In this document: positions 1 through 8,386 of the stretch, piece after piece
Position numbering within the stretch: the first letter of the stretch is position 1
Layout: each line of letters begins with the position of its first letter
Source of the DNA: Acetobacterium malicum subsp. dehalogenans DSM 11527
GTDB lineage: Bacteria > Bacillota > Clostridia > Eubacteriales > Eubacteriaceae
NCBI RefSeq assembly: GCF_000472665.1
Contig: NZ_AXAC01000024.1
Span: 1-64,000 of the forward strand
Direction: 5' to 3'
Length of the DNA stretch: 64,000 bases
Made by a program: the position numbers and the translations under genes
The notes under the pieces: model-generated
The model's input: the letters and a program-made list of their open reading frames with translations, nothing else
Told to the model about the DNA's origin: nothing
The model's database searches: none

Positions 1-328
1 TTCCAGTGTGACCGTTCGCCCTCTCAGACCGGTTACCCATCGTCGCCTTGGTGGGCTGTTATCTCACCAACTAGCTAATGGGACGCGGGTCCATCCTATG
101 GCACCGGAGCGTTTAATATATCTGCCATGCGACAAACATATATTATAAGGCATTACTCCCAGTTTCCCGAGGCTATTCCTTTCCATAGGGCAGGTTACCC
201 ACGCGTTACTCACCCGTTCGCCACTTTCTAAAAGATCCGTGCAAGCACTTCTCTTTTGTCTCGTTCGACTTGCATGTGTTAAGCATACCGCCAGCGTTCG
301 TCCTGAGCCAGGATCAAACTCTCAATAA
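1..328 (-). rRNA. rrs: 16S ribosomal RNA, 5' part
   Basis: Read on the minus strand, the sequence ending near 328 begins with the universal bacterial 16S 5' motif AGAGTTTGATCCTGGCTCAG followed by GACGAACGCTGGCGG. Conserved helices continue to the window edge, where the gene is cut off. Only about the first 330 nt are present, so the rest of the rRNA operon lies to the left. The exact mature 5' end is inferred to within a few bases. Confidence 0.97.
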
Positions 329-538
329 AAGTTTGTATTTAAAGCCTTTCGGCCTTTAAATGCTGTCTCATTTGAATAACTGTATTTTAGACTCTACCGA
401 GTTAATGTTTTAAAGAGGACATCTCTCTGTTTCTATTTTAGCCATCATTCACCCTCGCGGATGTTTCGGCTGTTTTACAGGTTTTATGGTACTATTCTCT
501 TTTCTATGACCGCCGCTCCTTACTTAAGAAGCTTTTCT
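329..538 (-). other. 16S rRNA operon leader
   Basis: About 200 nt of transcribed leader between the rRNA promoter and the mature 16S end. It holds a small hairpin at about 339-361 (arms AAAGGC and GCCTTT), probably part of pre-rRNA processing or antitermination. No convincing gene is seen; an apparent reading frame across this area runs into the tRNA genes. Confidence 0.6.
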
Positions 539-567
539 ATTGTACCGTCGTTGCTCTCGATTGTCAA
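539..567 (-). promoter_or_regulatory. rRNA operon sigma-A promoter
   Basis: Minus-strand -35 TTGACA (562-567), 17-bp spacer, -10 TACAAT (539-544). It lies between tRNA-Cys and 16S, so the rRNA operon can be transcribed independently of the upstream tRNAs. Confidence 0.85.
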
Positions 568-587
568 GTTCTTTTTCAAAGTTTTTT

Positions 588-661
588 TGGAGGCGCCACC
601 CAGATTTGAACTGGGGGTGAGGGTGTTGCAGACCCGTGCCTTACCACTTGGCTATGGCGCC
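588..661 (-). tRNA. tRNA-Cys (GCA)
   Basis: Cloverleaf on the minus strand with acceptor stem GGCGCCA/TGGCGCC, discriminator T, encoded CCA, and anticodon loop CTGCAAC giving anticodon GCA. It is the last tRNA before the 16S promoter. Confidence 0.95.
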
Positions 662-670
662 GTGTTAAAT

Positions 671-745
671 TGGAGCGGAAGACGAGATTTGAACTCGCGA
701 CCCTCGCCTTGGCAAGGCGATGCTCTACCACTGAGCCACTTCCGC
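671..745 (-). tRNA. tRNA-Gly (GCC)
   Basis: Cloverleaf on the minus strand: acceptor GCGGAAG/CTTCCGC, anticodon loop TTGCCAA giving GCC, T-arm GTTCAAATC, encoded CCA. It lies 9 bp upstream of tRNA-Cys and is probably co-transcribed with it. Confidence 0.95.
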
Positions 746-754
746 TAATAATGG

Positions 755-830
<76 letters not shown>

Positions 831-890
831 ATATAAATAAAATAGTTTTGTTTGTCTTCAATCGTTTCGGCAATACATTTGTCTGCCTAA

Positions 891-930
891 CTAAGTGATT
901 CACACCAAATCAAAGATTTGGGTTCTCTAC
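891..930. repeat. small structured repeat, copy A
   Basis: On the plus strand: AAGT, GATTCACAC, a hairpin with arms CAAATC/GATTTG, GTTCTCT, ACTT. Together with copy B (1142-1208) it shows a fixed internal motif (GATTCACAC and GTTCTCT) between variable paired stems. Its right end runs into the tRNA-Phe fragment. Confidence 0.45.
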
Positions 931-952
931 TTTGCGACTGAGCTATTTGGAC
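924..952 (-). pseudogene. 5' fragment of a tRNA-Phe gene
   Basis: The minus strand reads GTCCAAATAGCTCAGTCG followed by a changed D-loop and GTAGAG. This matches the acceptor 5' strand and D-arm of the intact tRNA-Phe about 120 bp away, with a C-to-T change near its start and an altered D-loop. The anticodon and T arms are absent, so it cannot be a functional tRNA. Confidence 0.75.
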
Positions 953-1298
953 ATGTAATAATACTAATGATAAGTTGATCGTGTTAAACGTTTAAAGTTC
1001 GTCGCATGACTTTGCCACGCCGTGGTTAATTACCCAATAATTGGAGAACTCCATTAACCTTGGGGTAGCAAGAAATTGCTATTCTTTTATTGTTTACAAT
1101 TATCTCCTATTTTGCTTATTATAATTTAAAGGAAGCAAACTGTCGATAATTGCATAAGCGATTCACACAAAAATGTTCACTCACTACGTTCGTGCATTTT
1201 TTGTTCTCTGCTTATCAAAATGCGTAAGTATTATCACTGTCGTTTCGCTTGCGCTCAACTTCCGACCAATTTCAGGTATAAAATTGGGATAATACTTA
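953..1298. other. spacer between tRNA groups
   Basis: Apart from structured repeat B, this roughly 350-bp AT-rich gap between tRNA-Asp and the tRNA-Phe fragment contains only short dyads, for example near 1016. I see no open gene with a ribosome-binding site. Confidence 0.5.
1142..1208. repeat. small structured repeat, copy B
   Basis: On the plus strand: ATAAGC, GATTCACAC, a longer AT-rich hairpin ending CATTTTTT, GTTCTCT, GCTTAT. The outer stem AAGC/GCTT replaces AAGT/ACTT of copy A, a compensatory change. Function unknown. Confidence 0.45.
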
Positions 1299-1375
1299 TG
1301 GCGACCTGGAAGAGACTCGAACTCTCGACCTCCAGCGTGACAGGCTGGCATTCTAACCAACTGAACTACCAGGCC
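1299..1375 (-). tRNA. tRNA-Asp (GTC)
   Basis: Cloverleaf on the minus strand: acceptor GGCCTGG/CCAGGTC, D-arm AGTTCAGTTGGTTAGAAT, anticodon loop CTGTCAC giving GTC, T-arm GTTCGAGTC, discriminator G, encoded CCA. Confidence 0.96.
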
Positions 1376-1389
1376 GCATGGATAAAAAA

Positions 1390-1465
1390 TGGTGGTCGCA
1401 ACAGGGCTCGAACCTGTGACCCCCTGCTTGTAAGGCAGGTGCTCTCCCAGCTGAGCTATGCGACC
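1390..1465 (-). tRNA. tRNA-Val (TAC)
   Basis: Cloverleaf on the minus strand: acceptor GGTCGCA/TGCGACC, D-arm AGCTCAGCTGGGAGAGC, anticodon loop CTTACAA giving TAC, T-arm GTTCGAGCC, encoded CCA. It is first in the tRNA run, directly behind a consensus promoter. Confidence 0.96.
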
Positions 1466-1486
1466 ATCAGTTGAGATACAAGCGTT

Positions 1487-1515
1487 ATTATACGGCAGTA
1501 AAAACTAATTGTCAA
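1487..1515 (-). promoter_or_regulatory. tRNA operon sigma-A promoter
   Basis: Minus-strand -35 TTGACA (1510-1515), 17-bp spacer, -10 TATAAT (1487-1492): full consensus, about 20 bp upstream of tRNA-Val. Confidence 0.9.
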
Positions 1516-1542
1516 CCATTTTATTGTTTTTTTTTTGATTTT

Positions 1543-2286
1543 TTATCTTTTTTCGGCAATGACCTGAATACGTTCGCCTTCATTACTACCTTGCAGGAAG
1601 GTTCCGAAGTCGTAATACTTCATATTTTTAAAACCAATATTGGTCAGACACCGATGAATATCCTCGATCGTATAGAAATATTGAACCTGGGTCTCTTCGT
1701 GGCGATTATAGGTCCCATTCTTGTTTTTCTCGAAAAAGGTTAAATTAAAATGCACCGCATTTTGAGCAAAATCAGGTTCGTTTTCCCAAACACAGAAAAT
1801 ATCATCCAGATCATAAACATAGGTATTATCCATAATCGTTTTTTTGTATTTGGTCACCGTGTTAACATCAAAAAGCAGAATTCCCTCGCTTTCCAGACAT
1901 TCAAAACTGCTCAGAAAAAAGCTCTGTAATGCTTCCAGATCTGGCAGATAGTTGACACTGTCGCAGCAGGAAATGACGGCATCGAAGGTTTGATTGATCT
2001 GAAAATTACTCATATCACCCAAATAAAACTGAATATTTTTGAGTCCCATCCGATCTGCTTTTTCATCTGCAACCGTCAGCATCGCTTCGGATAAATCCAC
2101 TGCTGTCATATTCAGTCCCTTTTGAGCCAGGTTGCAAGTAATATTCCCTGTTCCGCAGCCAAATTCTAAAACCGTCTTAATATCTCGCTTGCTATTAAAA
2201 AACAACCGTTGTACATAATCGGACCATTTTGAATAATCTATTTCTTTCATCAGTTCATCATAAACCTGTGCAAATTCTTCGTACAT
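1543..2286 (-). CDS. class I SAM-dependent methyltransferase
   Basis: A 247-aa soluble protein with a Rossmann methyltransferase fold. Motif I (VLEFGCGTGN) sits at residues 39-48, the acidic motif II (AVDLSEAML) near 62, and a motif IV-like SCCDSVNYL near 106. The N-terminus (MYEEFAQVYDELM) is typical of the small YqeM-like group found throughout Bacillota, whose substrate is generally unknown. An AGGAG ribosome-binding site precedes the ATG. It lies 15 bp downstream of the M20 gene in the same direction, so the two are probably co-transcribed. Specificity cannot be read from the sequence. Confidence 0.85.
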   Translation of the reverse strand: MYEEFAQVYDELMKEIDYSKWSDYVQRLFFNSKRDIKTVLEFGCGTGNITCNLAQKGLNMTAVDLSEAMLTVADEKADRMGLKNIQFYLGDMSNFQINQTFDAVISCCDSVNYLPDLEALQSFFLSSFECLESEGILLFDVNTVTKYKKTIMDNTYVYDLDDIFCVWENEPDFAQNAVHFNLTFFEKNKNGTYNRHEETQVQYFYTIEDIHRCLTNIGFKNMKYYDFGTFLQGSNEGERIQVIAEKR

Positions 2287-2301
2287 AATTAGTTCTCCTG
2301 T

Positions 2302-3459
2302 TTAATATTTTTTTGAATAGTTTATAAATTTAAGTGACGCTTCCAGCCCTTTTAACAAGACCACTTCGTCAAAATTGAAATCTGAAGTATGCAGATTTTT
2401 ATTATACCCCTTTTCTTCATTACCGGTTCCCAACCCAATATATAAACCCGGCACTTCTTTCTGAAAATAGGAAAAATCCTCAGATAACATCACTTTTCGA
2501 AATCCGACCCTGTTTTCCAGCGGGGTCAGTTCTTCGAAAATCCTATAAAGCCTTTCGTTATTGATAACGGGCGGATACATATCAACAAATTCCAGTTCAA
2601 TCTTACAACCGTGGGTTAGTTCGACTCCTTTTACGACTTCACCAACCCGTTGATGCAATTTCGCATGACTCTTATCGCTAAAAGAACGAATGGTGCCCCC
2701 AAGTTTGACCTCATCGGCCACAACATTCACTCGCGTTCCACCATTGAGCAAGCCAATTGAGATAACCACACTCTCCATCGGATTGGTGTTCCGGCTGACA
2801 ATGCTCTGGAAAGCGGTGATCAGGGAAGCACTGGCGACGATGGCATCCATTGACCGCTGTGGTTCGGCAGCGTGACCACTGATACCATGCACGGTGATAA
2901 AGAACTCACTGTTCTGGCCCATCATCGGCCCCGACTTGGTCCCCAGTTTACCTTCCTCGATAAAGGGAAAAAGGTGATAGCCGAAGATGGCTTTAACCGG
3001 GTATTTTTTGAAGATCCCGGCATCAATCATCGGTTTTGCCCCACCAGGACCTTCTTCGCCCGGCTGAAAGATCAATAGTACACTTCGCTTTCGTTGATTG
3101 GGAAAATCAGCCAGATATTTTGCCAACAGCAGATTCATGGTCATATGTCCGTCATGTCCGCAGGCATGCATCCAGCCAGGATGCCGGGAAACATAATCGT
3201 GTTCAGCTTCTTCGCGAATACAAAGGGCATCCATATCAGCCCGAAAAGCAATGGGATCATCATCACATTGACCTCGTATATATAGGATCAGACCGGTCTC
3301 ACAGACTTTTTCCGGCTGATACCCCAAGTTTACCAGGTAATTGATGAGGTAAGCCTGGGTTTTTTCTAAATCAAATCCCTCTTCCGGAATGCGATGGAGT
3401 TCACGGCGCAATTGCCTTGCCTCATTTTGATAATTTTTCACTAGCTCACTATATTGCAT
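2302..3459 (-). CDS. M20-family amidohydrolase
   Basis: 385-aa metal-dependent hydrolase of the peptidase M20D/aminoacylase (HipO/YxeP-like) group, which splits N-acyl amino acids or related amides in the cytoplasm. It shows the metal motif MHACGHDGH at residues 97-105, a second metal/catalytic cluster (QPGEEGPGGA) near 135, a central lid/dimerisation domain with SGHAAEP, and a C-terminal histidine segment (NLHTSDFNFDE). The start chosen is the ATG at 3459. An upstream in-frame GTG would place the AGAAGGA ribosome-binding site inside the gene. Substrate unknown. Confidence 0.88.
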   Translation of the reverse strand: MQYSELVKNYQNEARQLRRELHRIPEEGFDLEKTQAYLINYLVNLGYQPEKVCETGLILYIRGQCDDDPIAFRADMDALCIREEAEHDYVSRHPGWMHACGHDGHMTMNLLLAKYLADFPNQRKRSVLLIFQPGEEGPGGAKPMIDAGIFKKYPVKAIFGYHLFPFIEEGKLGTKSGPMMGQNSEFFITVHGISGHAAEPQRSMDAIVASASLITAFQSIVSRNTNPMESVVISIGLLNGGTRVNVVADEVKLGGTIRSFSDKSHAKLHQRVGEVVKGVELTHGCKIELEFVDMYPPVINNERLYRIFEELTPLENRVGFRKVMLSEDFSYFQKEVPGLYIGLGTGNEEKGYNKNLHTSDFNFDEVVLLKGLEASLKFINYSKKY

Positions 3460-3530
3460 ATTGTTCCTTCTCACTAAATCTCTTCAAAACTCTAACCTAT
3501 CATACCTGATAAGTTAGAATCGCACAATGG

Positions 3531-4601
3531 TTAACGCACTGTCATGGTATAGGTATCGCCATAATTTTCTTCATCAAATACAAACGCATCTTTTAAACCA
3601 CTGGTGACAACGATCTTGTTTTCGTTGGTAATAAAAATAGCTTCCACATCCGACAGTGCTTCAACCTTTTTTAAACCTTCATCAAGCCCCAATAAAAACA
3701 GGGTTGTCGACAGACTGTCGGCATCTACAGAAGCTTCAGTAACCACGGTTACCTGAATCAGCCCTGAATCAGCCGGATAACCGGTAAATGGATCTAAAAT
3801 ATGATGATACCTTTTCCCGGCCTCATCCGTAAAATAGCGTTGATAATCCCCAGAAGTCACCACTGAGCCATCTTTGAGGGATAAAACCCCCAGGTATCCA
3901 TTACCCGGATTTCTGGGATCTTCAACGCCAACCCCAAAATCGCTGTTATCAGCTTTTCCGCCCATCACCAGCACATTTCCACCAAGGTTAACAATGGCGT
4001 GCTCCACCCCTTCTTCTTTGATAACAGCCATTACCTCATCAGCAATATAACCCTTGGCGATGGCGCCCAGGTTTACCGCCATCCCCGTATCGGTTAAATA
4101 TACCGACTGATCGGCGGGATTCAAAACAATTTTAGTGTAATCAGTTTTTGCTTTTGCCACATTGATTGCTTCAGGCACTGGGGCTTCTTTTGTTTCTGGG
4201 GAGTGAATACCCCAGAGATCCACTAACGGACCGATCGTCACGTCGAAATATCCGCCGGAATTTTGGGAATACGCCAGGCTCTTTTCGATGATTCGGTATG
4301 TATCTTCGGATACCGTAACTGGCTTGATCCCGGCATTTTCTTTAATCAGCCCCAGATCACTTCCGGTTTCAAAGGCGGTCAGACTACTGTTTAAAGCAGT
4401 TATCCGTTCGAAAGGTTTATCCAACAAACTTTCGTCTGACTCCCCATAAAGAGTTATACTGACAAAGGTGTCCAGTAAAAAATCACTGCGGGACACTGTT
4501 TTTCCCTGATCACAACCCGATAAGAACACCATCAACAGTAATAAGGCCACACCAATCCCAGTGATTTTCCATCGCTGCTTCTTCACACTTAATAGATTCA
4601 T
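3531..4601 (-). CDS. apbE: FAD:protein FMN transferase, lipoprotein
   Basis: 356-aa ApbE. The enzyme transfers FMN from FAD to Thr/Ser of flavoproteins such as subunits of Rnf/Nqr-type complexes. The N-terminus is a lipoprotein signal with lipobox LSGC (Cys30), so the protein is anchored on the outer face of the membrane. Family motifs are present: DTFVSITLYG near 44, GAIAKGYIADEV, NLGGNVLVMGG, VTSGDYQRYF, HHILDPFTGYPAD and the Mg-binding SVDADSLSTTLF. It is divergent from the NusG_II/Gx-transporter pair, a common arrangement near redox-complex genes in Bacillota. The target is not visible here; Rnf is an inference. Confidence 0.93.
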   Translation of the reverse strand: MNLLSVKKQRWKITGIGVALLLLMVFLSGCDQGKTVSRSDFLLDTFVSITLYGESDESLLDKPFERITALNSSLTAFETGSDLGLIKENAGIKPVTVSEDTYRIIEKSLAYSQNSGGYFDVTIGPLVDLWGIHSPETKEAPVPEAINVAKAKTDYTKIVLNPADQSVYLTDTGMAVNLGAIAKGYIADEVMAVIKEEGVEHAIVNLGGNVLVMGGKADNSDFGVGVEDPRNPGNGYLGVLSLKDGSVVTSGDYQRYFTDEAGKRYHHILDPFTGYPADSGLIQVTVVTEASVDADSLSTTLFLLGLDEGLKKVEALSDVEAIFITNENKIVVTSGLKDAFVFDEENYGDTYTMTVR

Positions 4602-4743
4602 TTATTACACCAGTTCCTTTAACAAATAACTGTATTATATCAAAGTCTCTGAAAAAAAGCATAAAAAAATGGTAAAGTCTTTACCATCCGGCGTTTTTCA
4701 GATAAAATAAGAACGTTCTTAATTAATATATAAAGAGGTCTCT

Positions 4744-5088
4744 ATGAAAAAAAACGAAATCATGATCATCATCGGCTTACTTGCTGTCAGTTTAATCGGC
4801 ATCGCCGCTTTTTATTTAATCAAGGCCAGCGATGAACCACTTTCGGTTCGGGTCACCCGTCAGGGCGAAATTGTTGCCGTTTTTCCGCTCTCTAAAGATC
4901 ACACCGAAACCTTTACTGATGCTGCCGGTTCAAATACGCTTGAGATTTCTGGCGGAACTGCCAAAATGGTGGAGGCCGACTGTCCCGATCATATCTGTGT
5001 CAAGACCTACCCCATTTCCAGCCCCGGGGAAACCATTGTCTGTCTGCCTCACAAACTGGTGGTGGAAGTTATCACCGGTGAATCCTGA
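4744..5088 (+). CDS. NusG domain II-containing membrane-anchored protein
   Basis: 114-aa protein with one N-terminal membrane helix (residues about 7-26) followed by a small beta-rich NusG_II domain carrying CPDHICVKTYPISSPGETIVCLPHK, a Cys-containing segment typical of this family. Its job is unknown. The gene is usually found next to a Gx/HepA-like transporter and near ApbE or Rnf/quinone genes, as here. An AAAGAGG ribosome-binding site precedes the ATG. Its TGA overlaps the ATG of the next gene, indicating translational coupling. Confidence 0.85.
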   Translation: MKKNEIMIIIGLLAVSLIGIAAFYLIKASDEPLSVRVTRQGEIVAVFPLSKDHTETFTDAAGSNTLEISGGTAKMVEADCPDHICVKTYPISSPGETIVCLPHKLVVEVITGES

Positions 5089-5624
5089 TGAATTCCAAAG
5101 CTTACCGTCTGGTTATTCTCAGCCTGTATGTGGCGATGGCTCTGATTCTCAGTTATATTGAAAGCTTAATCCCCTTGCCACTGCCAATTCCCGGAGCCAA
5201 AATCGGCCTGCCTAATATTATCACCCTAGTTTCTCTGTTGACCCTGGGGTGGCCGCTAACCCTACTGGTAGTAATTGCCCGGATATTTTTAGCTGGGTTC
5301 CTGTTTGGCGGCGGTTTTTCGATTGTCTACAGTCTTGGCGGTGGCCTGTTAAGTCTTCTCGTGATGAGCCTGCTGTTGCACTTTTTCAAAGATAAAATAT
5401 CGATTATTCTAATCAGTGTTTTCGGAGCCATTACCCACAATCTGGGTCAAGTCATTGTTGCTGCTATTGTTGTCCAAACCACCAGCCTGCTGCTCTATTT
5501 TCTGTTTCTGATGCTACTGGCCATCCCCACCGGGTTATTTATCGGCATCACCGCCCGGGAGCTGATGCGTCTGCTCGGCAAAACCACCATCTTCGCAAAG
5601 CTAAACCTGCCTCAAAAAAAATAG
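5088..5624 (+). CDS. Gx transporter family membrane protein
   Basis: 178-aa very hydrophobic protein with about five to six membrane helices, of the family once labelled heptaprenyl diphosphate synthase component I and now Gx transporter (ECF S-component-like). The N-terminal segment SYIESLIPLPLPIPGAKIGL followed by PNII is the family signature. It is coupled to the NusG_II gene by an ATGA overlap and ends at a bidirectional terminator shared with the sensor kinase gene. Substrate unknown. Confidence 0.85.
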   Translation: MNSKAYRLVILSLYVAMALILSYIESLIPLPLPIPGAKIGLPNIITLVSLLTLGWPLTLLVVIARIFLAGFLFGGGFSIVYSLGGGLLSLLVMSLLLHFFKDKISIILISVFGAITHNLGQVIVAAIVVQTTSLLLYFLFLMLLAIPTGLFIGITARELMRLLGKTTIFAKLNLPQKK

Positions 5625-5652
5625 CCAGTCATCACTGACCGGCTATTTTTTA
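5621..5652. terminator. bidirectional terminator
   Basis: Hairpin AATAGCC.GTCA / TGAC.GGCTATT with a TCAC loop, followed by T6 on the plus strand and preceded by A8 (T8 on the minus strand). It separates the convergent Gx-transporter and sensor-kinase genes. Confidence 0.9.
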
Positions 5653-7404
5653 TTGATCTTTAAATTTTGGTAATGTGATCTTAAATTCGGTTCCTTCGCC
5701 TACCTGACTTGATACGATGATTGTTCCGCGGTTGTTATGAACGATATGTTTAACAATCGCCAGTCCCAGACCGGTGCCGCCCTTCTCCTTGGAGCGGCTT
5801 TTATCGACCCGATAAAATCGCTCAAAGATCCGGTCGACATCCTTTTCCGGAATTCCGTAACCATGATCCCGAACTTGGATAACGACCGCTTCATCATCTG
5901 CGGATAAGGTAACCTCCACCCGCTGCCCCGGATCCGAATATTTAATGGCGTTGTCAATGAGATTAATCATCATTTGGCGGAATTCATCCGCTACAAACTC
6001 CAGTTCGATGGATTTTTCACAGTTCAATGCCAGCTCCATTGCCTTGTCTTCGGCACTCAGCTTTAAAATATCAAAAATCTGCATAATTTCCGTATCGGTG
6101 CGAAGTAATTCAAACTTTCTGTCAAAGCCCCCCTTATTTTCCAGCTGCGACAAAACCAGGATATCACTGACCAGTCGGCTGAGACGATCACTTTCTTCAT
6201 AAATAATAGAATAAAACCGTTCCAGGGTTTGGGGATCAGTAATTTGATTGACTTGAATGGTTTCAATAAAACCTTTGATGGTGGTAATCGGCGTTTTTAA
6301 CTCATGGGAAACATTAGCAACAAAGTCCCGACGCATTTTTTCCAGGTTTTTTAACAGGGTGATATCCTCAAAAATAATAATATGACCGTTAATACTATTA
6401 TTTTCTTCAATCTGATTAATATAAACCCGTAATACCTGATTCGAATGAATCCGTGATTCGAAGCTCATTTTTTCGCAGGCATCATTTTCCAGATAGGTCA
6501 TCAGCTCCATAATAAACGATTCCCGATAGACTTCCAGGATATTCTGCCCGATCACTGCTTCTTTCAGCGGTATCCGCAATACCTTGCGCGCCGCTTCATT
6601 TAAATGAACAATGCGGTTCTTTTTATCAATGGCAATAACACCGTGATTCATATTGGACAAGATGGATGTAAGTTCGGCATTCTTCTGATTCATCTCGGTA
6701 AAAGAGTTATTCAACTGGACCGACATCTGATTGAGGGATTCAACCAGTTCCCCGATCTGATCTTCACGGATCATCGTGAGCTGCTGTCCATATTTTCCAG
6801 AGGCGATTTCTCTGGCAAAGATGGAGGCATTTTCCAATGGTTTCAGCTCCCGATTGATAAAGTAATTAATCAGCAGGGTTGTTGCCAGAATTGTTGTTAA
6901 TATCACAAAAATAATATTGTTGATCATTTCAAACATGGCATCATCCATGGCATTCACTGGCATGGAAATACGCAATACTGCCGCAACTGAATTATTTTCA
7001 TCAAAATACGGGGTGGCGACATAAATCATTTCGTCCTTAATGGTGTTAGAAAAACGAACCTCAGTTGTTTGATTACCGGACAGGGCTCCTATAATTTCGG
7101 GACGATTTTTATGGTTTTCCAAACCGCCCAGACCCTGGACCGATTCGTAGGTTACCTCCCCTTGACTATTAATAATCGTCATCCGGACATTAGTACTTTT
7201 GGCAAAATCATCCAGATTCTCTTTATTTCCGGATTCCAGAAAATCTGGCAATATGTAGTTCATAATATAATCGCCATTTTTTTTGATATTGTTCTCAGTG
7301 TCGGCATAATAACTCTGCCGAAAACTGATGGTGGTGAATAGACCACAGATTACAATACTGGCAATGATAATGACCGTCAGTGAAATGGACAGGCGTTTCT
7401 TCAT
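5650..7404 (-). CDS. PhoR/WalK-type sensor histidine kinase
   Basis: 584-aa membrane kinase: TM1 (residues about 7-27), extracytoplasmic sensor (28-162), TM2 (163-183), HAMP (184-238), PAS (about 245-350), HisKA with phospho-acceptor His367 in VSHELKTPIT, and a HATPase domain with N-box NLIDNAIKYSD, G1 DHGYGIPE, F-box FERFYR and G2 GGTGLGLAIV. It autophosphorylates and passes phosphate to the response regulator 9 bp upstream. The layout matches PhoR/PnpS kinases of phosphate starvation, but WalK-like kinases look similar, so the signal is uncertain. The AGGAG ribosome-binding site overlaps the spacer. Confidence 0.9.
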   Translation of the reverse strand: MKKRLSISLTVIIIASIVICGLFTTISFRQSYYADTENNIKKNGDYIMNYILPDFLESGNKENLDDFAKSTNVRMTIINSQGEVTYESVQGLGGLENHKNRPEIIGALSGNQTTEVRFSNTIKDEMIYVATPYFDENNSVAAVLRISMPVNAMDDAMFEMINNIIFVILTTILATTLLINYFINRELKPLENASIFAREIASGKYGQQLTMIREDQIGELVESLNQMSVQLNNSFTEMNQKNAELTSILSNMNHGVIAIDKKNRIVHLNEAARKVLRIPLKEAVIGQNILEVYRESFIMELMTYLENDACEKMSFESRIHSNQVLRVYINQIEENNSINGHIIIFEDITLLKNLEKMRRDFVANVSHELKTPITTIKGFIETIQVNQITDPQTLERFYSIIYEESDRLSRLVSDILVLSQLENKGGFDRKFELLRTDTEIMQIFDILKLSAEDKAMELALNCEKSIELEFVADEFRQMMINLIDNAIKYSDPGQRVEVTLSADDEAVVIQVRDHGYGIPEKDVDRIFERFYRVDKSRSKEKGGTGLGLAIVKHIVHNNRGTIIVSSQVGEGTEFKITLPKFKDQ

Positions 7405-7413
7405 ACCACACTC

Positions 7414-8109
7414 CTATTTTTCAATGAAACGATATCCTACCCCACGGACAGTTTCGATGTATTTCTTACCATCTTCGGATTGTTCCTCAATTTTTTTTCT
7501 TAAATAGCGGATATGGACATCAACGGTGCGGGTCTCGCCATAGTAATCAAAGCCCCAGATCTGGTCCAGTAATTGATCCCGGGTCAAAACCTGACCGCGA
7601 TGTTTGGCTAAAAATACCAGTAGTTCATACTCTTTTAGAGTAAGGGCTAATTTTTCCCCATTTTGATAGACTTCAAAAGCCTTTGGCTCAATCAATAAAT
7701 CGCCGATTACGATGGTTTCATCTTCTTTCGACAAAAGAATTTCAGTTCGCCTTAATACTGCTTTGACTCTGGCACAAAGTTCTTTGACGCCAAAAGGTTT
7801 GGTAATGTAGTCATCCGCCCCGATTTCCAGTCCCAGGACCTTGTCAAATTCTTCACTTTTGGCCGTCAGCATAATAATCGGGATATAGGAAATGATACTA
7901 TTGGCCCGGATCTCCCGGCATATACTGATACCATCTTTTCCTGGCAGCATCAAATCCAAAATAATCAAATCCGGCAAGACATCGAGGATCTTCTCAATCG
8001 CCATCGCCCCGTCCTGAACACCGTCGACTTCGAATCCATGGGTTTCCAGGTTAAATTTAATCAACTCATATATATTTAACTCATCTTCTATTATCAGTAT
8101 TTTTTTCAT
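7414..8109 (-). CDS. PhoB/PhoP-family response regulator
   Basis: 231-aa OmpR/PhoB regulator. The receiver domain (1-120) has acidic pocket E8/D9, phospho-acceptor Asp52 (ILDLMLPGKDG) and the switch Lys in ITKPFG. The C-terminal winged helix (135-230) has the recognition region RTVDVHIRYLRKKIE and the terminal YIETVRGVGYRF. It is first of a two-gene operon with the kinase and has an AAGGAG ribosome-binding site. Paired TTTACA motifs upstream (8167-8172 and 8186-8191, minus strand) could be autoregulatory sites. Confidence 0.92.
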   Translation of the reverse strand: MKKILIIEDELNIYELIKFNLETHGFEVDGVQDGAMAIEKILDVLPDLIILDLMLPGKDGISICREIRANSIISYIPIIMLTAKSEEFDKVLGLEIGADDYITKPFGVKELCARVKAVLRRTEILLSKEDETIVIGDLLIEPKAFEVYQNGEKLALTLKEYELLVFLAKHRGQVLTRDQLLDQIWGFDYYGETRTVDVHIRYLRKKIEEQSEDGKKYIETVRGVGYRFIEK

Positions 8110-8139
8110 CTTGACTCCTTGTTTTTTGTGTGTACTGAA

Positions 8140-8191
8140 ATTATATCACATCATGAAATTCTATTATGTAAATTTTTGATTAAATTGTAAA
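8140..8191 (-). promoter_or_regulatory. promoter and possible Pho-box repeats of the two-component operon
   Basis: Minus-strand -10 TATAAT at 8140-8145 with no good -35. Upstream lie TTTACA (8167-8172), TTAATC (about 8178-8183) and TTTACA (8186-8191). The pattern resembles an activator-dependent promoter with degenerate PhoP boxes, but spacing is irregular. Confidence 0.4.
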
Positions 8192-8351
8192 CTATTACAT
8201 AATTCTGAAAACGTTATAGGAAAAATAATGATTGAATTCTATGTTTTATCTCCATATAATGAATTTATCACATAATCCTTTATCTCTAAATGAATTACTC
8301 CCCTTTTTCATTTAGAAAAACGAGCTGTTTCTTCTGAAGCGGTTCTTTTTT
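8192..8351. other. AT-rich spacer upstream of the response regulator
   Basis: About 160 bp of AT-rich sequence between the possible Pho-box repeats and the activase terminator. No gene, RNA motif or strong dyad recognised. Confidence 0.5.
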
Positions 8352-8386
8352 TTGCAAAAAATTAAGACCGGCTGTCAAGCCAGTCT
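8352..8386 (-). terminator. terminator downstream of the activase gene
   Basis: Minus-strand hairpin AGACTGGCT-TGAC-AGCCGGTCT (8365-8386, one mismatch) followed by TAATTTTTTG. It touches the right end of an interspersed palindromic element, so the element lies between the activase stop and its terminator. Confidence 0.7.

Noticed and set aside
1220-1743. Frames over tRNA-Asp/Val and antisense to the methyltransferase
   Set aside because: Overlap tRNA genes, a consensus promoter and a well-supported coding gene on the other strand.
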